From contig JAQNBH010000005.1 in assembly GCA_028752905.1 (NCBI GenBank), positions 7,357,829 to 7,421,828 of the forward strand: a stretch of 64,000 nucleotides of DNA. The letters run 5' to 3'. Position 1 is the first letter of the stretch; the number at the start of each line of letters is the position of its first letter. The translations under genes were made by a program, and so were the position numbers. Shown one piece after another: positions 9,971-22,576 of the stretch. Under the pieces are notes generated by a model that saw only the letters and a list, made by a program, of their open reading frames with translations, made no database searches and was not told where the DNA came from. This DNA is from Cladorhizidae sp. MBARI D1340-BT2. Its lineage: Eukaryota > Porifera > Demospongiae > Poecilosclerida > Cladorhizidae.

Positions 9971-12394
9971 AGCAGAGGGGACTGCTTGTTAAAGGGGCAC
10001 CACGCCTCCTTCTCAGACCTGAGGATCATAGCTTCAACAGGGATGTAAGGCTGGAGCTACCTATTGTTGGGTCTCAACTCGAAAGACTATGCAAATGCAA
10101 CTGCACCCATTGTCATCTGCCGGATATGTTATCCTGCTTCTGCACTGTAGCCACAGACATGTCATGGATCACATGCACCTCGTGTGTATCCGCTATATAG
10201 TTCACTTGAGCACCTTACTTTGTGTCGCATTAAAATGTTGTTTTAAGATAAATAAACAATTTGCATTCTGTAAACTGGTTGCTAAGCGTCCAGATGGTTG
10301 CTAAGCGCCCTGATGTTTAGCTAACAAAGTTGTTAAGTGCCCATTTCATTATCGTTACAAACAGTCTTTGTTAGGCATTCTTATGGGAAGTGCTGATATC
10401 CATGTCGTTGAAGTATCAATTGTATGCTTGCATATTAGCTGTACCGCCCAGGCAATAGATTTCAACAGAACATTTAGGCAAGATTACTAGTATGAGCTTC
10501 AATTGAAGGGCTGAGTGCAAGAAGTGTATAAGTCCATTTTTGGCGAAAAATCAATTTTGTCCTAGACCTGATCATAATACCTTAGGACATTCCCCATGGC
10601 AAATTTTAGACGCTAGTTTCTTCTTGAGAGATGCTCCTTCATAACCTGCCTTAAGAGACTGGGTGTTTGCTAGGCTGGTTCGAGAAATTAGTTCCTTCTT
10701 TGACTAGCTCGCAAGATTAGGTCCTCAGTTATCCAAAATTATGGAAAGTAATTCCTGTGAGTGTGTGTTAGTGTTTAGTGAGTGCCTATTCTCAGTTAAG
10801 CACTGGTTTTCTTGCAGGTTGGGGTTAGAAGTGGGCGCTAAGCAACAACCAGAGTTTATGGTATACGTTGTCAGCTGATAGTCATTTTATTCTGAATCCC
10901 TTCGCTTTTTGATTTCTTGCTGCGTTTTGTTTTAGATGTAGTGCAAGGTAACTATTGCTCACTTGTCTCAGTGTCGCTGATTCTTGTTCCAAGCCACAGC
11001 ACATACATGTATGCTCTCAGATGACACGAGATTATTCCTTCACAAAACAACAACTATAAATTAAGTCTGGAGTCAAAGAGTTAAGCTAATAATGGAGTTG
11101 GCTATGCACATAAGTTAAAAGGAATGAAATTTGTGAACTATATTATTGCAAGCACCCGCCCTTCCTATACATACTATTGTTTTCCTATTTGGATGTTGGC
11201 ACAGTGCTCTTCAATGTTACAAGATGTATTTGCAGTATAAACTGGGTGCCAGAGTCAAAACTGTCAATGTCTCCTTGCATGGGCCAGATACATCACTACT
11301 GTGAGGACTATTTTTCACTCGCTCTTGAAAGTGAATATCAAATCCTACATCTATGTAAAAGTGTAGTAGCACTGCTAAACTGCCAGAGAAGTGGAGTTGA
11401 TTGTACGATAATGCTAATATATGTGTGTGTATGCTGAGCGCCATACAGACACTCCTATGTCCTATGATATGCAGGAGTAACTGACTTTAGCAAAATACCC
11501 TGAGCCTTTCCTAGGACGTCCCTGGGAGACTGGGGACTGTTCCTGAATGTGCCTAGTGAGGGTGAGTGAGTGTGCAGCTAGTATCCCAGAATGTTTGTAT
11601 CTCAGGATACTTGGTACCATGACGAGATGTCCTTAGCTCTAGAACACCCCTAGCCCTAGAATACTCCTAGCCCTTGCCTTAGCTCTAACCCTCCAGCCTG
11701 GAATACCCATAGCCCTCTTGGCCTAGCACTGAATCCAGAACCCATATAGTCAGTCAGTCACCCTCACTAGAAACACCCCAAGGATAATCCCAAGCACCCC
11801 TACAATCCCCAAAGAGGAAGGACATCCCATGCCTATGAATGATGCAAGAATGACTTGGCATCACATGCATACACACACCACTCTCTCTCACACACACACA
11901 CACACCACCACCACACCTCACTACACAAGACAACACCATACACTCCTTCTTTATGAGTGAATGTAGCCAGCGCGTAAATACTTTAACAAGCACTGGAACT
12001 AATTATTATATTGAATAGGTTATAGAACCATTCACTCTTATGGCTAAGTATTGTGCTCGAGCTGTATTCATTGTTATTTTAGAGTGCTGTGCAGAACACA
12101 AACCTAACGGCTTGAAATAGTTGACTTTACACAGTGTCTCTAATGGACTGTGATCTGTGGTGTCAGATTGCAGTTGATATGATCATTAGCTCATTATGCT
12201 AATTTTACCATGTTCACAGCATTATTGCAGGCAGAGAATATTGTTCTGTGGTAGTGGTAGAGCATTGGCACAAGTTTACTCTGTCCCCTATCTGAGATGC
12301 ATACAGAATTTTTGTTCAGAAGCTGATGGGGAAGGAAGTTATGAACATGCCACTGTCAACTTCAAATGATATGGGGGACTAATGAATGGGAGTG
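9971..12394. other. Non-coding unique sequence
   Basis: No supported gene. A short degenerate CCCTAG(A/C)-type repeat (11640-11720) and an AC-rich stretch (about 11875-11925) are the only features seen. Confidence 0.5.
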
Positions 12395-13540
12395 TACTCT
12401 ATTTAACAGTGGAACCTCACCCAGCATAACCAATATATACCAATCACTTAACAGTGGAACCTCATCCAGCACAACTCATTCACTTGACAGTGGAACCTCA
12501 TCCAGCACAACTCATCCACTTAACAGTGGAATCTCATCCAGCACAACTCATTCACTTAACAGTGGAACCTCACCCAGCACAACCTATACATACCATTCAC
12601 TTAACAGTGGAACCTCATCCAGCACAACTCATTCACTTGACAGTGGAACCTCACCCAGCACAACCTATACATACCATTCACTTAACAGTGGAACCTCATC
12701 CAGCACAACCATTATATACCATTCACTTAGTGGAAACTCACCCAGCACAACCTATATATATACCATCCACTTAAACAGTGGAACCACCTCCAGCACAAAT
12801 CATTCACTTAACAGTGGAACCTCCAGCACAACTCATTCATTTAACAGTGGAACCTCATCCAGCACAACTCATTCACTTAACAGTGGAACCTCATCCAGCA
12901 CAACTCATTCACTTGACAGTGGAACCTCACCCAGCACAACTCAACCTCACCCAGCACAACCTATACATACCATTCACTTAACAGTGGAACCTCACCCAGC
13001 ACAACTCATTCACTTAACAGTGGAACCTCCAGCACAACTCATTCACTTGACAGGAACCTCACCCAGCACAACTCATTCACTTAACAGTGGAACCTCACCC
13101 AGCACAACCTATACATACCATCCACTTAACAGTGGAACCTCACCCAGCACAACTCATTCACTTAACAGTGGAACCTCACCCAGCACAACTCATTCACTTA
13201 ACAGTGGAACCTCACCCAGCACAACTCATTCACTTAACAGTGGAACCTCATCCAGCACAACTCATTCACTTGACAGTGGAACCTCATCCAGCACAACTCA
13301 TTCACTTAACAGTGGAACCTCACCCAGCACAACCTATACATACCATTCACTTAACAGTGGAACCTCACCCAGCACAACTCATTCACTTGACAGTGGAACC
13401 TCACCCAGCACAACTCATTCACTTGACAGTGGAACCTCACCCAGCACAACCTATACATACCATTCACTTAACAGAACCTCACCCAGCACAACCAATATAT
13501 ACCATTCACTTAGTGTAACCTCACCCAGCACAACCATTTG
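12395..13540. repeat. Minisatellite, 36/45-bp units, about 30 copies
   Basis: The basic 36-bp unit contains TTAACAGTGGAACCTCATCC and AGCACAACTCA. A 45-bp variant adds CCTATACATAC. All lengths are multiples of three, so a 392-codon frame (LNSGTSPSTTHS repeats) and a second frame (VEPHPAQLIHLT repeats) stay open. Each unit carries a CACCCAG/CATCCAG word like the 3' splice site before the ORF at 13519, suggesting the array grew from that junction. Confidence 0.93.
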
Positions 13541-13800
13541 CTAATGTGGAACCTCGTCCAGCAGCTTCTTCTCGCTCCATGTCAAAGCAGAGACCAGGAC
13601 TAGAATTGTTCAAAAAAGTTGGCCTCACTATGGATGTAAACTCATATTATGAAGAATGGGAGGAGTTTGGCCAGAGTGGCGGCAGAATGCGATGTTGGGA
13701 AGTAGACTGTCCACGATTTTATGAGGAGCAAGGACGAACTGAAGATCTCAAGTTCAGTTATCGGAACACTCTCTGGTCCCAACGTGTTCGGATAAGGAGC
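13519..13800 (+). CDS. Unrecognised coding-looking ORF / possible internal exon
   Basis: The frame is open from just after a TAA at 13516-13518 to a stop at 13972-13974. The first part, to about 13800, has protein-like composition: PAQPFANVEPRPAASSRSMS, then RPGLELFKKVGL, SYYEEWEEFGQ and DLKFSYRNTLWSQR, with balanced charges, two Trp and two Cys. After about 13800 the translation looks random, so an exon may end near 13790-13835. No strong GT donor is obvious; CAAC|GTGTTC and GGG|GTGCAT are weak options. A CACCCAG at about 13529 could serve as acceptor; otherwise ATG at 13579 could be a start. I do not recognise the family. It could be a small gene of its own, a 5' exon of the downstream gene, or chance. 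Confidence 0.35.
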
Positions 13801-13974
13801 CTCCTACCATGCCCTGGGGTGCATAGTGTACAGTCATCACTGGGGACATCCCCAGAAATCCTAGGGAAAGGTTGTGATAGTACTAGTCAAGAATGCCCCT
13901 CCCCCTTCTTTCATTCCCTCCAACTCTCTATGGCTTACGATCCATTAATTCCAACTTTTTTCCATGTTTCCTAG

Positions 13975-14943
13975 CGTACATAGAGATAGATGGAAGACAT
14001 GCTTGCGTCACACAGAGTGTATCTTGTTTGCTTCCCTACCTCTCAGAAGTGTTGACATAGCCACTGCATGGCCACTTCTGTGATCTCTATCCGACATTTC
14101 TTCCTGAATCCCTACTGGCAACATGGTCCTACATACCTAGGTAGTGTAGCATCAACAGCAGGCACTTGCAGGCCTCGCTGTGCATGCACACACTCGTTCT
14201 AAGGAGGCATAATTGCTTGTTATGACCTACTCAGTCTCTGGTGGGTTTTCACATGCTGTTATCGCTCTGTTCTTTATAAGGGAATAGGCCGAGTTCTATA
14301 GCTGGTGGAGGTTGTATTGTGGGTGTGCTCTTTTACCTGTTCATCGCTATCGCTCATCATCTCTCAGCGATTGCTTGACACACACTCACACACACAGGCA
14401 TGCGGGAAGAGGGGTTCAATCCAAGGGACGCTAGTTTGCTAAGTTTAGCTGAGCACTTCATCCATGGATCGAGTTCGATAGGGGAGGGAAAAATTTCCGT
14501 TGGTCCGTTGGTCTGGGAATGTTATTAAAGACACAATGAATCAGAGACCTTCCATTTAGCTGTGTATAAGATCGACAGTCGATTTTTTTAACTTGTGGAT
14601 GTGTTAATTTGTCACAAGTGGGTGTTAATTTGTCACAAGTGGATGGTACTTTCCACAGTGAGTTGATTGTGTGTATGCATGCACATGTCACATGTGTCAA
14701 TCGCATGTCTCCAATGTAATCAATGGAGCTCACTAGAAGTTGGATTGCATCATGGGTTGTGCTTTATGGTCCTTGATGTGTACACCACCGACCACACGCC
14801 TCACAGGAGCGGCATCAGAGCAGGGACTCCTCTAAAAATGCAACAATGCAGTATGATGGGTGTGTCCTCATCAGAGGAAGGTGTGGCGGGTATGTCGTAA
14901 TAAAACATCAAGCGACCTTCTTGCTCTCAACAAACTCCATATG
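13975..14943. other. Non-coding unique sequence
   Basis: Nothing supported apart from a short direct repeat of TTAATTTGTCACAAGTGG at about 14604-14642. Confidence 0.5.
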
Positions 14944-15077
14944 CAACGACTTTCTCGATGATCAGCTTAAACGTACTTGCTCTACGTTTTGGCTAGCCTC
15001 TTCCTGATGAAGGCTAGATCATCTGTAGCTGAAACGTCAAGTGAGTGCATTTAAATTGATTACTGAGAAAATCGTTG
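14944..15077 (+). mobile_element. 134-bp palindromic element with hammerhead-like core
   Basis: The outer arms pair: CAACGACTTTCTCGATGATC at the left with a diverged reverse complement ending ATCGTTG at the right. Inner arms TACGTTTTGGCTAG and TAGCTGAAACGTC also pair. The plus strand has CTGATGA (15004-15010) and GAAACGTC (15031-15038) around a short imperfect stem, the arrangement of a hammerhead ribozyme core. Such motifs are known in the terminal repeats of Penelope-like retroelements. A close structural relative lies at 16761-16893. Confidence 0.6.
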
Positions 15078-16760
15078 TACATACGAACCTTCTTGCTGTT
15101 GCATATTCAGGAGGTCTGGAATGAAATTTGTGATGCAAGGCAGCGAAGAGGAGTGCCTAGGCTACGCTGCCAATAACACTCTAATAGTGTGCTGCTTGCC
15201 AGGAACTAATAATTATACGAATGCAAGGCTTTGTGTGGTGGCTTTGAAGCTTTTATTTCTTATTTTTGTGCCTACTACTTGATATATCTACGAGGACGTA
15301 TGTCCATATATGGGCCACAGGGATACTCCCACCTTATTCAACAAGATCCTCTCCAATGTAAATAGTTGTGAGTACGCTTGTGGAACTCAGAGTTCCTGGA
15401 AGTAGTTTCCCCTGGAGACAGAAGCACTGTAAGAGTAAGATCATCAGGCAGTGCTGGGTGCATTGACAGAATTGTCAAAATCCTTTCGGGAAGACCATGC
15501 AGAAGCTGACAAGAACTTCAGACATTTTTTTTTAAAGCATTTTTGTTGATACTTTTGCACTTTTGAGATGCTGTTTGTGTGTTCATTGTGTTTCCCCATC
15601 ATTAGCATATCTCAACCTTGCCAAGCTTCATATGGTTTCTACACCCTCATGACAAGTGGTGTATCCAAGTCTGTAGCTAGAGAATGCTGCTGATGAATTT
15701 GAGTAGCTACATGCGTGTCGTAATGAATCTCCACCATTAATCTCCACCGTTCTTGCCTTGAAGCTAGTACAGTACTTCTGCAGCCTAGACTCTCTCCTGG
15801 GCCACCACCTAGCGTCCTTTTACTCCACCTTCAGATCTTCGGTCTATTTTTTTCTTTCTTTTTCCCTTCCTTCTTTTTCTTTTCCTCGTTAAGATGACCA
15901 TTTCTTAGCTTTGAGTTAAGGTTGGTTTCTCGTCTTTGTTAATCATGGGTTAACATTGGGTGAATGCATGGATACGTTGCCAATACAGCCATGCCCAGCA
16001 TTACAAATTACTTTCGTTGAACTCCTCAGTTAGGGCTTACTTTGCTTGCCAATAATGTGCATGCTGCAATGGCTCAGTTATGTATTATGATGTGCTTGCT
16101 GGAATGCCCTCACAGAGAATCTGAACAGGGGCATTGGTTTTGTGCATAGCAGTGTGTACTGTTTGCAAGGATGGCTTACCTTGTGTTTGTCGTCTGTCAT
16201 AGATATTAAACCTTGACCTTGAGGTGTGTCGAGTCATTTAGGTTAGCCCCACCCCACCCCACCTAAAATCAACCTTTGAACCTTTTGGTCAACCAACTGT
16301 GTGTGTGTACTCCTTCAAGTGTTTTTTGTTTTGGGGATAAACAAAATGAGGAGGGGAGGGGTGTGGCAAAGATGGCCCCAGGCATACATCCCACCTTTTC
16401 TAGCCCGCCCAGCTACCAATGACTTGCATTCATATACTATCAAATCAATGTAGTAGGCGTATGCCAGTGAAATCTGCCATGCACTGATAAGTATGAGATG
16501 GAATGCCTCACCAACCTAATTACTTGTGCCATGTGGGTGAGTGAAGCAGATTGAAGTTCAATGTAATGGCTCTATGGGAATGCATGTCGGATCAGTAAAA
16601 CAGTGGTTGCTTCTTTCTAACCTTGTAGAAGAATGTTGCTCAAAATCTTGCTCTTGTCTGTGTGCTCAGTGAACTGCAGTCCCACTCAAGTACAAATTTA
16701 TGTTCTGTGCAGTAGACTACCGCAACACCCTCAGCTAACTCTCAGTTGACATCGTAGACA
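15078..16760. other. Non-coding unique sequence
   Basis: No gene or tandem array seen; there is a T/C-rich tract at about 15845-15890. Confidence 0.5.
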
Positions 16761-16893
16761 CAATGACTTTCTCGAATAATCAACTTTAATTCACTCACTC
16801 GACGTTTCGGCAAGATGCTCTAGCCTTCATCAAAGCAGCTAAAGCATCTAGCCGAAACGTCGAGCGAGTAAATGATTAGCAAGAAAGTCATTG
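16761..16893. mobile_element. 133-bp palindromic element, second copy
   Basis: Same plan as 14944-15077. The outer arms are CAATGACTTTCTCG and AAGAAAGTCATTG; the inner arms are CTCGACGTTTCGGC and GCCGAAACGTCGAG. The minus strand has TTGATGA (16827-16833) and GAAACGTC (16801-16808), so the position-3 cytosine of the hammerhead core is changed and this copy is probably inactive as a ribozyme. Confidence 0.6.
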
Positions 16894-17874
16894 TACCTCC
16901 ACACAGTCATGCAAGGATGATGAAATGTGCATTGTCAGCACTAGGGTTAGGTCCAGTTAGTACTAGTGGAAACTAGCTCTAGTGCTGACATTGCTACAGT
17001 AGCTGCCAAGTATGATGATGCCAGGCAGTAGAAGTGTCGCTGTCCCCCCCCCCCCCCAAGCCCCTCCATAAAGCTTGGCCATTTCCCCCCCTTCTTCATA
17101 TTGTTAAGTTTGAGTTTAGTGAGCACGTACTTGTGGTTGACACACCTTATGACACGGCCACACGCTGCTCTTGTAGGAAGTGGTGCTGCTGAATACTCCG
17201 AGAAACAGTCATTTATCTAACCACATACACAACACAGAAGCCAGTTGGGTACAGAAGCCTTAGCAGTGGCTGTACAAGGACATTTATGCCACATTACCTT
17301 TCTTTGACCCCCCCCCCATTGCATGTCGGCACTTGTCTAGCTGGAGGTGATATTGTTGCCTTTTGTTTCTCACTCTCTCCATCTTCTGTGTACCTGGACA
17401 TTTAGAGGATTGAATGTCAACATGAGTTTGCATTTCTTTTATACCGAGTGGTTCATGTTTCCTCACGCCACTCAAGGGGGGGGTAGGGGGATAGCCAGCA
17501 TGCTCGAGTGGAGGTAGTCAGCTGCTGTGCAGTGGGTTCTGGGCATATGGGAGAAGCTACACTTCCAAGGATGAGGATGCCGAGAGGTTGAGAGCCTCCC
17601 TTGCCGAAGCACAGAAGCCTCCCCGTGCCACACTGCAGATGCTTTGGCTTATCTGTATCAGTAACCAGATTCTATTGAACTAATAACTGAGTGCTGGTGT
17701 CTGATCTTGTCCTCTCTGGCACGTGTACTGGAAGTGTACACTGCTAGGTAGAAGATTTGCTAAGTACTTGAACAGTGGTAGAATCTACTGGGTCATTATG
17801 AGGCCTCTCTGTTGTGACAACACTGCCACAGTTTTGGCAAAGACAGTCTGGAATCTGCTTATTTTTTGTGTGTG

Positions 17875-17905
<31 letters not shown>

Positions 17906-19072
17906 GGGTGGTGATTGGTGCCAGTATAGTTCTAGTGTCAAGTCTCGATAAGCATTCATTTTGTGCAGCAGTGGATATTCCAGTAATGCACTACCAGTAT
18001 GCATGTATTCAGAAGTGTCCGGGAACTTGCTCTCGACACAATTCCACGTGTTGTACAGGAACTTCAATAGAGCCAGCAGGCTGTACGTTGGTCCCAAAAC
18101 TGGGGTTGAAACGGAATCTATTGGGTTTGTTGGATAGCAGGATCCTGCCTGCTGTAACTAGACAACAACTCGGACAGGCTGGAAGTTGAGTTACGTGATG
18201 AGAAGGAGATTCTGCACTCAGCAGCTTTGAAGTTGTCATTGCACATACTAAGCTAATTGTCTTGTGGGACAGCATTCATGCATGAACAGTAATCTTCTTC
18301 TTCAGTTCCATCTCTAGCTACTACCAGGTTAGCTTTTAGTTTGGTTTGGGGACAGTTGGAAACTCCCTCCTGTGCTGCAACCTCGAACATCTCCCATTCA
18401 TCCCTCTTGTCTCATAGCCTCTGGGAGGACACTCCATGTTGTCTCCTTTTTACTGCAACACTCAGTAACATACAAGGTGTGGAAAGGAAAAGAAGAAGTC
18501 AATTGAACAGAATATGATGTGTTTTTTTCCTTCTTTCTTTTTTTCTTCTTTTTTCTATCAGGTCAAAGGAAACCAAATTACCTACAGAATGAAACTAGAA
18601 TCGCCTTGTGAATCCGTGAATCCGTCCTGAACAAAAGATATGAAAGTCTGAAGGCAAAGGCTAAGCATTAGCAGGTAATGAAGAGTAATGTTGGGCCTCT
18701 ATTTTTGCTGTTTGCTTCACAGTTGATACCTTTTACCAGATCTTGTCATGCAGAGGCAGCATCTCATTGCTGTTGTCTAGCTAGGCTTGGGCTCCGTAGC
18801 TCAAGATTTCATTCCCAGAGCTTCTTTAGAATTTCTGGAGCAGGTGCCATGTTTGCTAGTTGCATTCTCAGGTGTGTTTATTAGGACATCGCTGTAGTAA
18901 CTTGATAACCACTTCTTACTTAAGTGCCTAGAGATGGTACTTATGTTTGTGGTTGTCTGGCAATGTCCTCGTTATCAATATAATAACAAAGCAAACGAGG
19001 CAAGCCATGTGATCAGTGTGAGGTCATGAACTCTTCATGAAGCACATTACTTAGTCTGTTTACCAGCGCAAA
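16894..19072. other. Non-coding unique sequence with homopolymers
   Basis: Contains a run of 14 C at 17044-17057, a GT run at about 17870-17898 and a T-rich tract at about 18520-18555. No exon is recognised; short ORFs lack family features. Confidence 0.5.
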
Positions 19073-19245
19073 CTGGACTCGGGCAATAGTGTTGCCTGCA
19101 CCCGGGCAATAGTGTTGCCTGCACTCGGGCAATAATGTTGCCTGCACTCGGGCAATAGTGTTGCCTGCACTCGGGCAATAGTGTTGCCTGCACTCGGGCA
19201 ATAGTGTTGCCTGCACTCGGGCAATAGTGTTGCCTGCACTCAACT
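19073..19245. repeat. Minisatellite, 23-bp unit, 7-8 copies
   Basis: Near-perfect units of GCAATAGTGTTGCCTGCACT plus CGG. A unit not divisible by three leaves all three frames of a strand reading the same peptide repeat. Confidence 0.95.
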
Positions 19246-19825
19246 GTTGCTGGCACAGAGTTGGATGTCAGAGTTGCCGTATGTGTGTGTGTGTGTGCGT
19301 GCGTGCGTGTGTGCACGTGTTGAAACAACCAAGCTTAACATTAATCAAACACACACTTACCTACTAATTGCTAGTAGCATTTGAACTATCTACACACACA
19401 AACTACACTTCTTTTTCTGTCCATATGCAAATGCTTTCATTTTCAGTGCATGCATGCAAGCACTGCAGCACTCTCACTTACAGTGGTTGGTTGTCATCTG
19501 AGCTGCGGGCGCACGTCAGCCAGTAAACAGACAGGCATTCTAGCACAGCCTAATTGGGCTAGGAGCTGCACTGATGTGCACTGTAACACGTACAGTTGGA
19601 GTCTGTGGCAGGGATGCATAAAATATTGCACCTAACTCGGACATGATGCAACACAACAGTTCAAGGTCAGAGCTTGCAACACGAAGACAAAGAAAGCAGG
19701 AAGGTTCTTGGAGAGTGTGAACAGTTGTGTTGAGGACTAGAAGTACTTGCCTAGTGTGAATCACTATACACATGTCTAGATTTATGTGAAACTTGTACGC
19801 TGACTTTCAGCTGACATCAAATACT

Positions 19826-19968
19826 TTAAGAATTCTCTCTTTTTGTTCATAGTGCCAAATGTTTCAACCGAAATACTTTTGGTCTTCGGATTTGTCTTGA
19901 TGAAGATAGAAGTATTTCAGTTGAAGTTTTAGCTCTAACAACTAAAACTGATTTAAAGAGAATCTTAG
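19826..19968. mobile_element. 143-bp palindromic element, third of the class
   Basis: The outer arms CTTTAAGAATTCTCTCTTT and AAAGAGAATCTTAG pair, and the inner arms GTTTCAACCGAAATACTT and AAGTATTTCAGTTGAAG pair. A TTGATGAAG word lies in the loop side, as in the other two, but the GAAACGTC word is GAAGTTTT here. Length and plan match the elements at 14944 and 16761 although the sequence differs. Confidence 0.5.
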
Positions 19969-20065
19969 ATATAGTTGGACTGGCATGCAGGTTGGTTGTT
20001 GTGAACAGGTCACTTGGGAAGGTTGGTTGCTGTGAACAGGTCACTTGGGAAATGTTTTTGACAAC

Positions 20066-20188
20066 TCTTTATGCATAGTATCTCTTGTTCCCCCCAGAGA
20101 TTCCGTCATATGCATAGTATCTCTTGTTCCCCCCAGAGATTCCGTCATATGCATGCATTATCTCTTGTTCCCCCCAGAGATTCCGTCA
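20066..20188. repeat. Minisatellite, about 39-bp unit, 3 copies
   Basis: Three copies of ATGCATAGTATCTCTTGTTC then CCCCCAGAGATTCCGTCA; the third has a small insertion. Confidence 0.9.
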
Positions 20189-20337
20189 GGTGTTGTGGCA
20201 AGTTAACTGGGCAAGGAGTTTGTGTACAACTCCCCTACTACCCATCATCCACTGAGGCTTTGGTAAACTAAGCCGATGTTTACCATCCGTCTTGCACTTT
20301 TAAGGGTGCTCAGCTATGAATATAGGCACAAAAAAAC

Positions 20338-20572
20338 ATTGGAATGCCATCAACTAGCCTGGAATGCCATTGTGTAGCTCTGGAATGCCATCAACTAGCC
20401 TGGAATGCCATTGTGTAGCTCTGGAATGCCATCAACTAGCCTGGAATGCCATTGTGTAGCTCTGGAATGCCATCAACTAGCCTGGAATGCCATCAACTAG
20501 CCTGGAATGCCATTGTGTAGCTCTGGAATGCCATCAACTAGCCTGGAATGCCATCGTGTAGCTCTGGAATGC
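20338..20572. repeat. Minisatellite, 41-bp unit of two half-units, about 6 copies
   Basis: Alternating half-units GGAATGCCATCAACTAGCCT and GGAATGCCATTGTGTAGCTC T. Both begin with GGAATGCCAT, so an older 20-bp repeat appears to have been amplified as a dimer. Confidence 0.92.
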
Positions 20573-22354
20573 TCAATAATCTGCAGCATTTTGATCCACA
20601 TGTATAATTCCATTCATTTTGGAATGCAAAATAAAGTTTCTCCGGATACATGAATCATAACTCCTTTGATTTTGTATCTCTGCTGCTAGTAAAAAGGAAT
20701 TGGGTATCTGAGCATTAAGAGATGGCAAGTTGAAGTGTGGTACATACATAGCCCTGGTTATAGCTACGGCAAATTCCCTCTGCACTATTGCTGAGCATTG
20801 TAAATGAAGACTACAGACATGGTCCATCCTCCTCGAAGCTTTTAAAATGGAGCCATAAAAATCCTTCGTGGTGTATCACTTGTCGCTCATGGCTCATTCT
20901 AGAGCTGTCAGTGTGCTCCATCTGCTAGAGCCACTCGGATGGCAGAGTGAAGTTCGGCGTTGAAGCTAGACGCAAGTAGGAAACAGAAAAAGGCATGGCC
21001 CAGGCTTGGCCGAGCACCCTAAGCACTGGTCTTGTTGCTCTTTTGCAGGGCCCCTTTGCTAGGCATTCATATAATACCCTGCCTCTATATAATACCATGC
21101 CTCTATATAACACATTGTGCCTCTATATAATGCCTTGTCTTGATCTCATTGAGTGCAATAGGATCAGGCAATATGTTTTCCTCAACACTTATGGAGGCTA
21201 GAGTAACTGGTATAAACCACATCTATCATTATAGCTACAATTGTCTTGAGAGCTTCTTGCTGTCTGTGAAATATAATCGCATTGCACTTACTATCCTTTG
21301 CACAGTCTTCTAGCAACTGTTACTTCAGACTGTGAATTTTCATGACACTTTTGATCACCAATGTGCCTGACAATTACATTGGCTCATGGCAAGGATTGTA
21401 GTCATTTTTGACTCAATGGAACCTTTTTCCCAATGAAGGGTGACCATTGCAAGCCTGGTAACTCTGAATGATGCTTTGGAGAGTGAAGTCGGTCACAGTG
21501 TGTGCTTGAGTGCCCATGACTAGCTCCTGCTTACTCTGGCTTGCCAAAAACTAGCTCCTTCTCTAAAAATATATTATTGGTTTAAGGAAAGAATGGATGT
21601 GCACTGTGGAGTATTATTAGTCAACACCTATGTGCTGTGGAGAAGTGGTTTGCCCACCATTAAGCAGCCTCCTCCTATGGTTTGCAGAACTTCCTGCTTG
21701 ATTGCTAACAAGGTGGTCTGCGAGTGTGATGCATATTGAAGGTGATATTGAACAGAAGCATGGTGGTTGACTGTGCTTGCTCGCTCTAGGAGAAACAAAG
21801 ACTATTATTATTATTATTACATGCGCTTCACATCGTTTCTGTGTTAACAACATTCATTGTTGCTTGAAGCGTTTCTTGTGTGTGTGTGAACATGGGAAGG
21901 TTACTCGAGTAAATATGAATATCATTGGCTGGTCTGGTACGGTTCCCTGCCACACCCTCCCCCTTTGACACCTCAATCATGCAACGCGGAGGTGCAGACT
22001 AACACCACTCGACCTGCAGCTCACCTCTCTGCATTCTGATTGAATATGGCAATTGTTGTTGGTGTGGTTGCTTTATAAAGAGTAGGACTCCCCCAGACGA
22101 CAGTCATGGCCACTGATCGGCAGTTCCTTTGGCTGCTCACATTTGTTGTCTTGATGGTTATATTTGTCACTTGTATAAAATATCATGTGAAAAACATGTT
22201 GATCTTAAATTTCATGAAGCTACCACACACACACACACACACACGCACATGCACACACCTACACACACACACACATTCACACACTAAAGGCCAAAAATGT
22301 TCAAAAACAAATCACCTAAAAAAGAACAAGAATATACCTGCAAATGTTTCAATG
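20573..22354. other. Non-coding stretch
   Basis: Contains a short array of CCTCTATATAATACC units at about 21079-21142, an (ATT)n run near 21808 and an (AC)n run at about 22225-22275. No gene is recognised. Confidence 0.5.
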
Positions 22355-22423
22355 ACCCTTTACCACAAAATTGTGTACACCAACAGTGTATATACTTGTA
22401 CATGACATTGAATGGTAAAGGGT
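22355..22423. mobile_element. 69-bp MITE-like element with ACCCTTTACC ends
   Basis: Begins ACCCTTTACC (22355-22364) and ends GGTAAAGGGT (22414-22423), a perfect 10-bp inverted repeat; the interior is partly self-complementary around TGTACA. No clear target duplication. The same 10-mer recurs elsewhere in the window. Confidence 0.45.
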
Positions 22424-22576
22424 GTAACATTGATGTACATGATTGGATTGTACAGGGTCCCTAAGCGGTTGTGATCTGCATGAGTACATTCTTGTCTACT
22501 TTGTCTTTTGAAAAGGCAATCCAATAATTATATGTGTCGCTGATTTGTTATCGTCTTATTTCTATTTGTCATTGTT

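Noticed and set aside
12366..13544. 392-codon Ser/Thr-rich ORF resembling a mucin
   Set aside because: It is entirely the 36/45-bp array; no signal peptide and no unique sequence on either side in that frame.
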